DNA from: Amblyornis subalaris | Taxonomy: Eukaryota > Chordata > Aves > Passeriformes > Ptilonorhynchidae | DNA length: 64,000 nucleotides | Direction: 5' to 3' | Assembly: GCA_018881555.1 (NCBI GenBank) | Contig: JACAXG010000012.1 | Span: 1,736,001 to 1,800,000 of the forward strand | Shown: positions 49,401 to 59,800 of the stretch, in pieces | Numbering within the stretch: position 1 is the first letter of the stretch | How the letters are laid out: each line of letters opens with the position of its first letter | Made by a program: the position numbers and the translations under genes | The notes under the pieces: model-generated | Database searches by the model: none | The model's input: only the letters and a program-made list of their open reading frames with translations | What the model was told of the DNA's origin: nothing

Positions 49401-52400
49401 ACATTTTAAGAGTAAGTCATTCCAGCCTAAAGGCATCAAAGGCAACAGGCTCCTGCTTTACTCATAATCTCCAAAGGCTGCAAAGGATACAAAGGCTGCA
49501 GATTTCACCTGCACACAACATAAAAATGTTCTTATTTCAGGCTGTTGAAATTCTCACTCCCCTATGGCTCATAATGTGATTTAAAAAGATATTTAGTTTG
49601 GTATTACTCCAGATCACACAGCACAGCTCACAGAAAAAAAGATGGATCTCGATGCTGGTAAAGATGGCTTCCCTGGCACTTCTTGCCACTCCTTGTCTTC
49701 TCTTCCATTTGGCTGCTGGCTCCATGTTTAGTCTTTCATGTGACTGCTTTCCTTTCTCTCTAGCTTAGAGATGAAGTTAATATTTGCAGAAAATGCCTAC
49801 AAAAGTATTTATAAGAGTTACATGCTCCCACTAAGATAATGCAGCTGTAATGAGGCTTGCTTCCCCAGGCCCAAGGTTCTTCCTCCCCCATTCTGTTTCT
49901 CTGCACTGACAGCCGTCCAAATTTTGAGGAAGTCTTTTGGCTGCTAATTAAATACTGCACTTTTCTTAATCTGCAACAGCAAGGTCACCCTTTGATCTCA
50001 CCAATACACCTTCGAAGGGAAGCGCTTTTTCTTCTCTCAGCCTTTTCTCNGCCTTCTCGGCCCAGCTTTCTCCCTGCATAGCTTGGCTCGGCTTAGCTTA
50101 GCTGCTTCTCTGTTTGACCTTGGTCCAGATGGCATCAGACCAGGTCCAGAACAGCACAGGACCGGTGGGGGTGAGGCCGGCTGCCCCCGCCGGCCCCCCG
50201 GGCCGTGGGGCCCTGGCCCAGGGGTCGGAGGGGAAGCTTCTCCTGCTTGTGGTCAGCGGGCAGCCAGGGAGCAAGAGAGGAAGTGGGAGCCAGTGCTGCA
50301 TCACTTCCTAGGTGTTTTTATAACATTCCTTTCACAGAGACGTCACATGAACACTAAATGGCTCATAGAACTGTCCTTTACCTGTTTTTAACCAATCAAA
50401 TTTGTCTCACACCGGGTCAAACCGTGACAAGTATTCAGGATTTTTCAGGAAGGTTTTGCTTTGCTATTTGCAGTGATTTAGGAAACCCATTTTTAATACT
50501 CAACTTGATCACTCTTCCTAATAGAAATACAGGGCTAACAATATAGAATTTATATTGCAGTTACTGTTTCTGAATTATATAGAAATTTAAAGAAGTAATA
50601 CAAGTAAGAGTCTGTCTACAAAGTGGTTCTTTCCTGATAATAATGACCATTTCAAATACGAGTATTCCAGAATTATTCACAGAGGGTAAAATAAGGATTT
50701 TGTAAGATTTTGCTGTGGCATTGGTGTGCTGGTGCAGGACTCAGTTGTGCCTTCCAAAACACCGGACTGGTATTTTNTGTTTTGCTTGTTATGAGACAAG
50801 TAGATAAAGATGTGTCCAAAAGTTTTACATAATGCTTGGCGGTACAGCCTCTAACATAGGAAAGATGTGTAGTAGAGCTCAGTGCATGCAAATAAGAGCA
50901 GAGAACTTTCACAGAAGCTGAACTTGGTAGTAGTTTTCTATTTTCTCTAGGCAGAAAAAGATTAGTGTCCTTTTCTTCCCTAGCCACTTATCCACCCTTT
51001 CCCTGAAATCTGCAAATACAAGTTTTCCTTTTACCTTTTTCTCTCAATAGTATCACTGCTTTTTAGAAAGCAAATTAGAATATTTCTTGGAATTTGCATG
51101 GACATACTAGTGAAATTGTTCATATTAAATAAATAGGAGGTTTAAAATTTGAGTGAATGTGTATGAAGTTCAGCTTTTTTCAGATTTTAAAAAAAGTTGA
51201 AACCACAGTTGCATATAGCTGACCTGAAAGCTCTTTGAGTCAGATTATGTCAGCCTTCATGGCTAATGAATTCATGGGTAGGTAAAGATGGCTGGGTTTT
51301 AATTAGAATCTCTATATAGTGGCTTTGCTTTAAGACTTTTCTCCTCTCTGTCTTAATACTGTAGTATCAACAGCTTATTTCCAAATTAGCCTTTTCTGAC
51401 CTAAACACAAATTAGGAATAGAACCCTTGTCCCAGAAATGAAGCTCTTCTAAAGTGGAAAATTCAGGAGTGGAAAGATGTATTTCCATAGCAAATACAAC
51501 GATGGAAGGGCATATGTTGCATTCATCATTTGTTTCTCTTCTACTTTGAGTCCTTCCTGACTTTGAAAGTTACTTTGTCTTGCCTTTTGACATATATTTT
51601 TGTGTTTGGGGACCAGGGAATACTGTGTATTTAATGCTACTGTTACTGTCTGCCATTCAAATTGGGAATGTACTGTGGTGAAACCTACCTTTGTTGAAAG
51701 CTGAACTTGGAATGCAAACCTTCTGATTCCTTGAAATAAGATTCTACTTTCCTCAGAAAAATCTGAAAGGTTTGGGATTATGTACTTGCTAGTCCAGACT
51801 TCCTGCAAAAGGTGTCTGTTCTCACTGTGCAACTTAAAAGCTGAAATTCAAGTGAATTTGCATTCTTATATGTAAAAATGATAATCAAGATATAAAGCAA
51901 ATTGTAAATTATCAGTAAGATCTAAGAAACAGTTAGAAAAAAACAATTTTAAGTTTTCAGCTGTAACTTTTGCATTCTACTCTTAGGTCTGATGCCATTA
52001 CCAGCAGGTCTTCCTAACCTGACTGATCTGTCCAAACTTGATTTACCCGCACCACAGATTGTTCCAGAAATCATACAGCCTGGTATGTGCTTCTGCAAAC
52101 TGAAACACTGTAATTAGAGTTACCCTTGATACTTTAAGTTAGAGCCATGGGGGGGGGGCGGTGGGGGGGGTCCTGAAGGGGATAAATTAAATGTTTGCCT
52201 GAGATGGGAGTGGATGTTAGTGCCCAGATTAGGTAGACAAGGAATATATCTTTAGATAAACTAATTCTAAACCTGTGTCTGTGTTCAGATGTTCCATTTT
52301 CTATTGCCTGATTTATATCTCAGAAGAGATTGTGCCAAGAGTGAAATTATATCATTTATGGATAGAAGTGTTTCTTTGTAAGATAGATGAGATTGAAGCT

Positions 52401-53092
52401 CCCTCACTGAATGCCGGAAGTACGAACTAATACTAGATTTACAGTTTGGAATAAAACAAAACTGCTGAAGGTGCACATGGAGCAAGCAAAAAGAAATTGA
52501 AGCTTACATGGAATATGGTCTTTGTTAATTTCTTATTTCTGGCAGTTTCAGTGAAGGCCAGAAAAACCTAATCATCGGTATTAATGCATTAAATACCTAG
52601 TCCTCTGGGGAGGTACAAGCAACCTTGAATTTACTCTGATTCTTCAGTTCTGAAATCTGAAAAGTATCGGGCTTGAAATGAGCCTGCTGAGTCAGTGCTG
52701 CACATAAACTATTTGATCTGTCCATGGTATGCAGCAGCTCACTGCCTTTTTTTTCCCCTTTTTTCTTTTTAGGTTTGCCACCCCTTCCTCCCTTGCCACC
52801 TCTGCATCTAATGGGAATAACGCCTCTATCAATGCCACCCAAGTGCGTTCCTGTGCTTCCTTTGGTCACAGAGGCATCTGCAGTACCTACAGATTTGCTT
52901 CCCTCTATGACTCAAGCTGGAAGCTTTTCTGTCAACCCTGGCACTACTGTAAATGTAGAACAGACCTCTTCACTCACCTTGGATGGCAGTACTCCAACTT
53001 CCAGGGCAACTATTGTTGACAGATCAAATGAATCCTCCACAGCTAATGAGCAAACAGCTGGAATCACAGATACACAAGCTTCTGAATCATAA
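36887..53092 (+). CDS. GORASP2: Golgi reassembly-stacking protein 2 (GRASP55), complete coding region in 10 exons
   Basis: GRASP55 is a peripheral Golgi protein that tethers medial/trans cisternae through trans-oligomerising PDZ-like GRASP domains and binds golgin-45. Exons: 36887-36949, 45130-45210, 45961-46164, 46577-46663, 47111-47241, 47843-47975, 48100-48223, 48582-48668, 51987-52082, 52773-53092. They join in frame to 441 codons, close to the roughly 450 usual in mammals. The start MGASQS carries the N-myristoylation glycine at position 2, and the ATG context GCGGCCATGG is a strong Kozak site. PDZ1 spans about residues 15-105 and PDZ2 about 110-205. A Ser/Pro/Leu-rich regulatory tail follows from about residue 210. 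H18 and C103, the zinc-site residues reported for the golgin-45 complex, are present. The tail is clearly less conserved than the GRASP half. An N at 36907 leaves residue 7 as Ile or Met. Confidence 0.97.
36950..45129 (+). other. GORASP2: GORASP2 intron 1
   Basis: An 8.2 kb first intron. Its first 450 bases are the right flank of the CpG island. It carries the CR1 LINE at 39745-40428. The rest is AT-rich with no recognised gene or repeat; N bases lie at 39946 and 42777. Confidence 0.9.
39745..40428 (+). mobile_element. CR1 LINE, 5'-truncated, with reverse transcriptase tail
   Basis: A + strand read at 39746-39950 gives the end of a CR1 reverse transcriptase, with [19 protein letters not shown] and IVPLYSAL, then frame breaks and an N at 39946. 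The following noncoding tail contains CR1 hallmarks: the segment reading [15 protein letters not shown], the GRFRDW-like stretch and the GGACTCAAGGATCTTAGAGGTC region. It ends in ATTCTATG at 40421-40428, the standard CR1 3' end. It is the usual short dead copy in GORASP2 intron 1, inserted in the sense direction. CR1 abundance is the main argument for a bird. Confidence 0.92.
45130..45210 (+). CDS. GORASP2: GORASP2 coding exon 2, residues 22-48
   Basis: The acceptor is tgttag and the donor is gtaagt. The exon is 27 codons, [20 protein letters not shown] to GSRL. This is the ligand-binding half of PDZ1. Confidence 0.96.
45211..45960 (+). other. GORASP2: GORASP2 intron 2
   Basis: A 0.75 kb intron. 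Nothing was recognised in it. Confidence 0.85.
45961..46164 (+). CDS. GORASP2: GORASP2 coding exon 3, residues 49-116
   Basis: The acceptor is tttgcag and the donor is gtatgt. The exon is 68 codons, [20 protein letters not shown] to ENVWHVL. It completes PDZ1 and includes C103 in RFCSFDG. An open frame continues into the intron to 46248 but is not coding. Confidence 0.96.
46165..46576 (+). other. GORASP2: GORASP2 intron 3
   Basis: A 0.4 kb intron without recognised features. Confidence 0.85.
46577..46663 (+). CDS. GORASP2: GORASP2 coding exon 4, residues 117-145
   Basis: The acceptor is aactag and the donor is gtaagt. The exon is 29 codons, [20 protein letters not shown] to TVMNE. It starts the second PDZ-like domain, and [10 protein letters not shown] echoes [10 protein letters not shown] of PDZ1. 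Confidence 0.96.
46664..47110 (+). other. GORASP2: GORASP2 intron 4
   Basis: A 0.45 kb intron without recognised features. Confidence 0.85.
47111..47241 (+). CDS. GORASP2: GORASP2 coding exon 5, residues 146-189
   Basis: The acceptor is tttgcag and the donor is gtaagg. The exon is 131 bases, [20 protein letters not shown] to NSAWGGEG, ending after two bases of a Ser codon. Core of PDZ2. Confidence 0.96.
47242..47842 (+). other. GORASP2: GORASP2 intron 5
   Basis: A 0.6 kb intron ending in a non-CAG acceptor (taaaag). Nothing else was recognised. Confidence 0.85.
47843..47975 (+). CDS. GORASP2: GORASP2 coding exon 6, residues 189-233
   Basis: The acceptor is a non-CAG site (taaaag) and the donor is gtaagt. 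The exon is 133 bases, [20 protein letters not shown] to KDGFTE. It ends the GRASP domain and opens the phosphoregulated tail ([12 protein letters not shown]). Confidence 0.95.
48100..48223 (+). CDS. GORASP2: GORASP2 coding exon 7, residues 234-275
   Basis: The acceptor is a non-CAG site (aataag) and the donor is gttggt. The exon is 124 bases, [20 protein letters not shown] to NVLST, ending after the first base of Gly. Ser/Thr-rich tail segment. Confidence 0.94.
48224..48581 (+). other. GORASP2: GORASP2 intron 7
   Basis: A 0.36 kb AT-rich intron with no recognised feature. Confidence 0.85.
48582..48668 (+). CDS. GORASP2: GORASP2 coding exon 8, residues 275-304
   Basis: The acceptor is accag and the donor is gtgcgt. 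The exon is 87 bases, [20 protein letters not shown] to ATLP, split Gly codons at both ends. Proline-rich tail. Confidence 0.95.
48926..48930. repeat. Left target-site duplication AGTAT
   Basis: Five bases directly before the TGTC end of the element, repeated exactly at 50430-50434. Confidence 0.75.
48931..50429 (-). mobile_element. LTR-type element (probable solo LTR of an endogenous retrovirus) in GORASP2 intron 8
   Basis: The element begins TGTCCAGGG and ends CCGTGACA, so it has perfect TGTC/GACA termini. It is flanked on both sides by the 5-base duplication AGTAT (48926-48930 and 50430-50434). A 5-base duplication fits ERVL (class III-like) avian elements; the reverse-complement start TGTCACGGTTTGACCC resembles bird LTR starts known to me by pattern. 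On the minus strand a CRE-like TGACGTCT (about 50337-50345) precedes TATAAAAA (50315-50322), supporting minus orientation. There is a GC-rich core at 50080-50320. No gag, pol or env remains were seen, so solo LTR is the simplest reading, though about 1.5 kb is long for one. Confidence 0.75.
50315..50345 (-). promoter_or_regulatory. Candidate LTR core promoter
   Basis: Read on the minus strand, TGACGTCT (a CRE/ATF half-palindrome) is followed about 15 bases later by TATAAAAA. The pair lies about 85-115 bases inside the element's right end, where a U3 promoter would be expected for a minus-oriented LTR. Activity is unknown. Confidence 0.4.
50430..50434. repeat. Right target-site duplication AGTAT
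   Basis: Five bases directly after the GACA end of the element, matching 48926-48930. Confidence 0.75.
51987..52082 (+). CDS. GORASP2: GORASP2 coding exon 9, residues 304-336
   Basis: The acceptor is cttag and the donor is gtatgt. The exon is 96 bases, [20 protein letters not shown] to EIIQP, again with split Gly codons at both ends, so exons 8 and 9 are phase-symmetric and skippable without a frameshift. Confidence 0.95.
52083..52772 (+). other. GORASP2: GORASP2 intron 9
   Basis: A 0.7 kb intron. It holds a nearly pure G tract at 52149-52170 and a long T-rich polypyrimidine tract before the last acceptor. Confidence 0.85.
52149..52170. repeat. G-rich homopolymer tract
   Basis: Twenty-two bases of G interrupted by one C and one T, in GORASP2 intron 9. 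It could form a G-quadruplex in the nascent RNA and is also prone to sequencing error. Confidence 0.9.
52773..53092 (+). CDS. GORASP2: GORASP2 last coding exon, residues 336-441 and stop
   Basis: The acceptor is tttttag after a long T tract. The exon starts [20 protein letters not shown] and ends TQASES followed by TAA at 53090-53092. Low-complexity Pro/Ser/Thr tail, presumably disordered and phosphorylated in mitosis as in mammals. The upstream in-frame ATG at 52724 is intronic. Confidence 0.95.
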
Positions 53093-53204
53093 CTCCAGAT
53101 CACTCTGTTGGATTGGCTTGGTATTTATTTAGCCATGGGATACATATTTGAAAAGCAAGCTATCATTTATTTCATACTAGTTTGTACTTAATCTTTAGGA
53201 GTCC

Positions 53205-53212
53205 TGTAAATA
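53205..53212 (+). promoter_or_regulatory. GORASP2: Pumilio-type element in the GORASP2 3' UTR
   Basis: TGTAAATA is an exact match to UGUANAUA. It lies just upstream of the proximal poly(A) signals, so both UTR forms would carry it. Function is inferred from motif only. Confidence 0.35.
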
Positions 53213-53224
53213 ATATGGAGGTAT

Positions 53225-53236
53225 AATAAAAATAAA
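53225..53236 (+). terminator. GORASP2: Proximal poly(A) signals of GORASP2
   Basis: Two back-to-back AATAAA hexamers about 135 bases after the stop codon. They allow a short 3' UTR isoform. Confidence 0.5.
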
Positions 53237-53790
53237 AGGGGATTTATAAAATATGGGAGGGGAGGAAGAGAACTTGTATGTTACCAAAAGTCAAGGTGGT
53301 AAATAGAGTTCCACTGCCAAACTCTGAGGTATATGTTTTTAATATAGGCTGACAGCCTTACCCTGCTAGGCTTGTTCTTGCTTATAACTAGCAATTTTTG
53401 CTTCTGATAGAAATGAAGCGGGTCTTGCGTGTGACATTTACGTACCATAGTTCTTGTTCTTTGCAAGTATCTTGTTACTACAGTGGGGATGAGAATGTTT
53501 AGTCTGAGTTGTGAATTTTAACGCTGCAAAACTTCCACCTAAAGGTATTTCTGTTAAAATTGCTGAGTGACCTGTTAAATGACATGTTGTTATTCAGCTT
53601 GTACACAAATCTTTGTCTTTAAGCTCTTGAGAGATGCTCAAGCCATGTTTTGTGACCGCTGCTGCGTTGTTTCATACGCCCACTGTAAAACGGCATTTGG
53701 AAGGGAGTACATGGAATGTTAAATGTAGCACACAATTTGGCACTTCATGACTACTGTAAGATGAATTAATGGATTAAGCATACATATAGC

Positions 53791-53796
53791 AATAAA
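53791..53796 (+). terminator. GORASP2: Distal poly(A) signal of GORASP2
   Basis: An AATAAA hexamer followed within 25 bases by TTCTTTGTGTG, a plausible GU-rich downstream element. Confidence 0.6.
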
Positions 53797-53815
53797 TTCC
53801 TGGAATTTTATTCTT

Positions 53816-56800
53816 TGTGTGACAAAATAGCACTTTTTTTTTTTTTTAAATTCCTAAAGTCTCATTTAACTGTTTTCAGTTCAGCTCTCTCTAGCACAGA
53901 TCTGTGTAAGGGCTCCCTTCCAGAGAAAGGGGTGCAAGAGGGGATGCCAGACATCTTAATGGCAGGCAGGATCAGCACTTGTGGTTAAATCCATTGCAGC
54001 AATGAGTCATTCAATCTGCCCACATATGATTCATACTTGGCTTTTAAAATTCATATTTAGGATAAAAATTGTAGATTAACTGTAGATAATACACTTGCAG
54101 AAACTGTTACGTGCACTGTACTCCAGGTGCTAGCCTTTGCTCGTGGTATCAGATACAGATGATGTAGAAAACTCTTCTGTACCACTCCAGTCCTTCTATA
54201 TTATTGGGATATCATTTATATGTGGTTGCTACAGGCATATGCAAACTTAGTCATATCATCAGCAGGCTTGAGCTGAAGTCTGTCTCAACAGCTGTGTAAT
54301 TAATTTGGGCAATGTAGTTTGCCTGATCAGTGTTTGGAACAGTAGTTGCATCTGACTGCTGATCATAATAATAATGTCTCAAATAATTAGTTCAAGTGGA
54401 AGCCTTATCTAATACCTGTGGTCCTGTCTCATCTTTATCACCTAAGTATTTGTCTTCCCTCTGCCCCACTACTGCACCTTCCTCATCCTCTGTTATGGCA
54501 AAAGCCTCTGTCAAAGACAGACCCCAAATACTTTTCATACTGGGAGTGGTTTCTTTTCTCAGCTGCTTGGAGTGTGAAATCTCTCTGCCTTGCTAAGTAG
54601 GGCACTTGCTGTTTCTCAGAATGTATTTTTATTTACCTTTGTAAATCCAGTGTCCCATACCTCAGAATTAAACCTTGACATGAGAAGAAGGATGTTCCCT
54701 CTTTTCTTTTCTGTATACAGAGAAAGTAGGTTGGTATCAAGTCTCACGGTTCTAAAAGCCTTTCCTGCAACTTTGTTACACACTTCCAACCCAAGAACAG
54801 TAAANATATGTTTGGTCACATACCAAATTTAGAGCAATTGCTGATTGTAATCAGATACTTTGAACTAGAGTCCTTGGGTAGATGTTTTCTTTCTTGCAGT
54901 ACGGCACAGTATTCTCTGGCATGATTCTATGCTTTCCAACAGCAAGCTGCAAACTTTTGTAGGTCTTGCGCAGTTGACTGTAGTAGCAGACAAAATAAGA
55001 TGCTTAGTCTGAAGTTTTGCACTTCTGTTAGCTATTTTAAGTCCCTTGTTGCTGACTATATATCCAGCCTTTTCATAGCTACGAGAGCAGTGAAGTAAGG
55101 CAGTGTTACCATCAGCAATTCTGCTGCAGATCATGTGACTTCAGATTTGGAGGTGATTCAGTGGTGCAGATTTAAGCTGTAATCTCTCAGCTAAAAAGTC
55201 ATAAACATTGAGAAGTTATACACTTACTACTTAAAACAGAAGCAAAGACCTTGAAGTCATACTATTGTGCTTTGTCCCTGTTTTTTTAATTCCCTCAGCT
55301 AGATGTAATGAAATTGTTCTTTAATCATTTCTGGCAAGGGTCTCTTAATGACTTGTTTCCCCCACCCTCCTCCCCAAAAAAAAGAGAGTAAGGAGGAAAA
55401 GGAACTTAAGATACACCAAGGGACTGACAGCTGATATAACCTTATTTCCATGAGTTTATATGNTCAGCTGTTAATGAACAGTTATGAAGAGGCTCATTAG
55501 CTTTATTTAAAGCATTGACACATGGAGTTCTTTAACAAGGCCTGATAGCAGATGAAGACAGATGTACCATGAACATCCCCAACCCTGCATGTAATTAAGA
55601 ATCATTAACATGCGTATGACCTACTCTAAAATTAATAAGGTAATTTCCTGCTCCACCAAAGGCTGGTCTGGGGGCTGTAGNGGTCACTGGTACCCTGTAT
55701 TTGTTGTGAGGACAGGGTTGTTTCAATAGCATGTAAGCACATGCTGAAGAGGTGCCTTTTGCAGCTTGATGCACTGCTGCTGCTTCAGGAAACAGATGCT
55801 CAGGCTGCAAGGTCAGGGCAGGAGTGTGGACAAAGTGCTTATGGTCAAAGTTCCATAGCTGTTGGGACGTCCTATGGTGGGACTATGTCTGAGCCTCTGA
55901 CAGCCATCTTTTAAATCCTGTCCACATTAAACCTCCCTGTCTCAATTTGAGCTCGCTTCGTTCCCGGGAAATAGCTGTGCAGGGCCACGAGATGGCGTGC
56001 ACTAGTTTCTTTTGACTGAATTTACAGGGTAAGACTCAGCAACGAGGGAGGTTTGTTCCCGCCCCCCACCAGCAGCAACTGTAGTCAAATGGATGCCAGC
56101 TGGATGCTTAGGATGGTGCTTGAGAACTGTAAAAGCAACTGATCTGAAGGCAGAAATGGGCAGAGCTTAAGCTATTTCTAAGTTCCAGAGTTTTGTTCGC
56201 AGTTTGCTGACTTAAGCCAAGCTAACCATGGGACTGGGTGAAAGTTTTGAAGAAAGCAGGTCTTTACAGGCAGGGACTCGTTTGAGATATTGTAATGTTG
56301 AAGGAGAGGCCTGGATAATAGTTCCAACCTCTCTGTGATGTAAGTGCTGATTACGGAATAAAGTCGAAGGGGACAGGATAAGGATCAGGCATGTTTGATC
56401 ATGGCGTCATGTACTTTGTCTGTACTAGTCGCATAAGTGTTCACAATCACTCTGTAACTGGCACCAAGCTCAGATTTTTTTTGTTTTTGCACTTGGACTT
56501 AAAGATCTAGAATCTGTTGCATTTGAGATTTGAATCCTGTAGTGGTGTAGGCAAGAATCAGACTGCAGAAGTGGTGGGGTTTTTTTTAAGTGTCTGTAGT
56601 TTATAACTAACTCATGCTTGTAATCCTGCTCTGTACATTCTTTGTGGTAGTCTGGCACACTGTCTTGCACTGTGCTGCATCTCCTAGTAAAAACCTGTTT
56701 AGGTCAGAAAAAAAAAATCTTCAAACTGATTTCCCTGTAACATCTGTGATAGGAACTAGTTAAAGTGTAAGAACTAATCTCAAATCAAAACCAAATCCAC

Positions 56801-59800
56801 AGCCTTAATCAAACAGAAAACTTCATTTAGTTGATGTGAATCTCCAGCACTTCTGTCCTGCAGCCCTGGTGAAAGAGTTAAAGGATAGTAATCTGCCATT
56901 TTACAGAGTGTCTAAGAGATTTGCAGATGGTGGCTAGAGAGCTAAGCAAGGAACAAATACATCCTTTTCCAGAAACCTCAACTTAGATTTATCCTTAGGC
57001 CTTGTGAACACATCATGTTGCCAGGGTGCAGTTAGCAATTCCAAATTTCACTTAGGTGGATGACCGGTGTTTCTTAGTAACAGCCTGCACACATGATTTC
57101 AGCTGAAGTTTAGTAACAAAGTTCTAGGTTTGTGCATGTGCAGTTCAAAGGCAACAGATCTGGCACATGGGAACTGCTCTGGGTGGAAAGGGTGAGGTGG
57201 TGTGCACAGTTTTGTTACTTTATTCACAGAGCGGGAGTGCAGTCCCATCTCTGTCCACTGGCCACACGCCTGCCTCTCCACTGCCCTTCTTGCACCTGGA
57301 AAGGGAGAATTCTGCCCTAGGAGGAGGCTGCAAACATTGCTCTGCACTGACAAGATGACTGTGACCCTGTCAAATAATCATATTCTCAGCCTTGGAACTT
57401 TTGTCCTGTGGGATCAAAAGTTATGTTTCATCCTTAGTTGTGCAATGTAAAATTTTTACTCTCTCTGAACTGTTTCCTTTGTTAGGTTCACAGTTAATCC
57501 ATCTTAAAAGCTGCATTCCAGCATTGCTCAGCTCACCCACAAGAGAGAGCTTCAGTGACCACAGACGTCAGGCTCACCTTGGGCAACCAGGAAAGCCTAT
57601 TCTACCAACAAAAAATATTTTAATAACAATCCTCTTGTCTGAGAGCTGTTTGCTCTGCCAGAAAGTGGTTGCATATTCACATACTTTNTTCATGTCCCTT
57701 GCAGGTTAAGTGAGCTATGAAACACCAACAGAAGCTAAAAACATAGGAAACATAAGTGAATTCAAGTTGCAAAAGTCAACATAGTCAACATAGGCTTGCT
57801 AGTTATGCAAGAGAAGCCTACAGTGGCTTATTACAGTATTAGCAAAAGCAATGCAGAGCTGTGAGCTTTGCATTTGATGAGGGGCACTGGATGTAATGGG
57901 ATTCACTGAGGCCCAACTCGTTTGGACCTTCTNATGTGCAGAAAGGACATTATAGCACTGCCCAGGCCCTGAAGACATCTCTTCCCAGCCCTTAGAATTC
58001 ATCTGCCAACATCCTCTGCTGGCAGCTTTCAAGAACAAACAGTTCATTTCAGTGTTCGTGCTCCTAAATGAATGATAGACACAAATAGCAAATCTTCAGC
58101 AAAAACCACTACATTCTCACTTGGCATAAGAGAAATAGCTTCCAGTTCTTGGTACTGTACAGAGAGAGCAGTCAGACAGTTCAGTAGCTAAGACTTAGCA
58201 CTGACCATTTTGCTACCATCTCACCCTTATCCTTCAAGCTGATTTCCCCTGAAATTCTGTTTTGTGAGTCCTCAAAATAGTCTTTAAAACCAAACTGAAG
58301 ATTTTAAACCTCCCATCCTGGCATTTCTAAGTACCCATTGCATGGGCTTGGAGCTGCGCACATACCATCAAAAGTGCTTACACAAAGGAAAGAAAGAATC
58401 TGGGAACTGAAGCTAGTTCAGAGGAATAGTGCAACTTCTTTAAGAAACATCAGAACTTGTAAACAAAAGTTGCAATTTTTGCAAACTCCAGCTGAATATT
58501 AACCGAGTTACTAGGCATCAGTCAAGTTTTATCAACTATGATGCTAAAAGCTAGAACTATAAGAAAATGTATGAAAAGCTATTTCACAATACTGTTTATG
58601 CCCTCGGGTAAATGTGTGTTCATAGGAAACAGGGAACATAAAAAGTGGGGTCCCAAGGCAGTGACACTGCTTTACTAAGGCTCAGAAGTCTGACAATAGG
58701 AAATGTTTTTGTAGATATAAACAGTACTTGGGTAAAATCCTTTAAGAGAGCAACTACAACTTCTAAGAAAATGGAAACCAACTGGAAGTCTCTGTATTGC
58801 CAAATAATATGCGGGGCACTAGAAATGACTGAATTTGTGAAACAATTACCTTTGTTTCAAAGTTGCATTTTGATTTGAAACAGGTTTCTTACCCATCTTA
58901 CCAGTAACACCTCCTCAGAGAGAAGACAAAAATCCCCACAATCCAAAACCACACTTGCACTCTGAGTACTAACTGTTTAATAATGAAAAGGAACTGACTG
59001 TTTTCATTCCTAACTACAAAAAATAACAAAAATAATGTACTTATGGATTGCATTGTGCTTCTGAATATTTTTAGCCTAAAAGTATGCATTATAAAGGAAT
59101 AGGAAGACTTGGAGGAATTCAGGGTGAAATATTAAGAACTAGGAGGAACTGAACCAAATATTTTTCAAATGCTCTTTGGACACTGCCATATGTCACTCCT
59201 ACACAAACATGCTCGTGCATCCTTACCTGCAGATATGCACTCTGGAGTTCAGTATAGTCTGCTCCCCAGTCTCTCATCAATTTGCAGTACTTGTGTCAGA
59301 CTTTACTCCTGTCTTCACAATGTCTACTTGTCAGCCTACAAACTTCTGCCTCTGACATCTCCACACCATCCCTCAGTAAGTACATTGCTAGCTCCTGCTC
59401 TAAAGGACTTGCTGCCTTAGTGGTTGCTGCCATAACCAGCGCTACCAAAGCAATATTTCAAGATAAGGCCTGAAGGCATTTCAGATTCTTGTCCACTATA
59501 TCATCTTCCTCCCCTTTTTCTCTCTTCACCTTACTCTACCTGTCATTCGTAGATGGGGCCTTGTAGTATGATTCAGAAAGGCTAGAAAGGGTTGCCAAAA
59601 ACACAGGGAGATTTCTTAGGCAGAGAGATGGTGAAAGAGAGCTGTTAAAGCACAGAAGCCAGACGTCTTTCTTCTTATTAATCACTGAATTTGGCACTCT
59701 GCTTGGCTGCTCCACGGAGCAGAGGGGTCCTACTGTCACTTCTTGCCAAGGATTCCTCATTTGCCATCCTCATGCAAGGAGTGCTCATGTTTTTTCAATT

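Larger units (their letters stand above)
48669..51986 (+). other. GORASP2: GORASP2 intron 8
   Basis: A 3.3 kb intron, nearly half of it the LTR-type element at 48931-50429. The remaining 1.8 kb is AT-rich unique-looking sequence. Confidence 0.88.
53093..53815 (+). other. GORASP2: GORASP2 3' UTR
   Basis: It runs from the TAA to just past the AATAAA at 53791-53796. Two tandem AATAAA hexamers at 53225-53236 could give a short UTR of about 150 bases. TGTAAATA at 53205-53212 matches the Pumilio consensus UGUANAUA. The cleavage site is inferred from the distal hexamer and the following GT-rich sequence. Confidence 0.65.
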
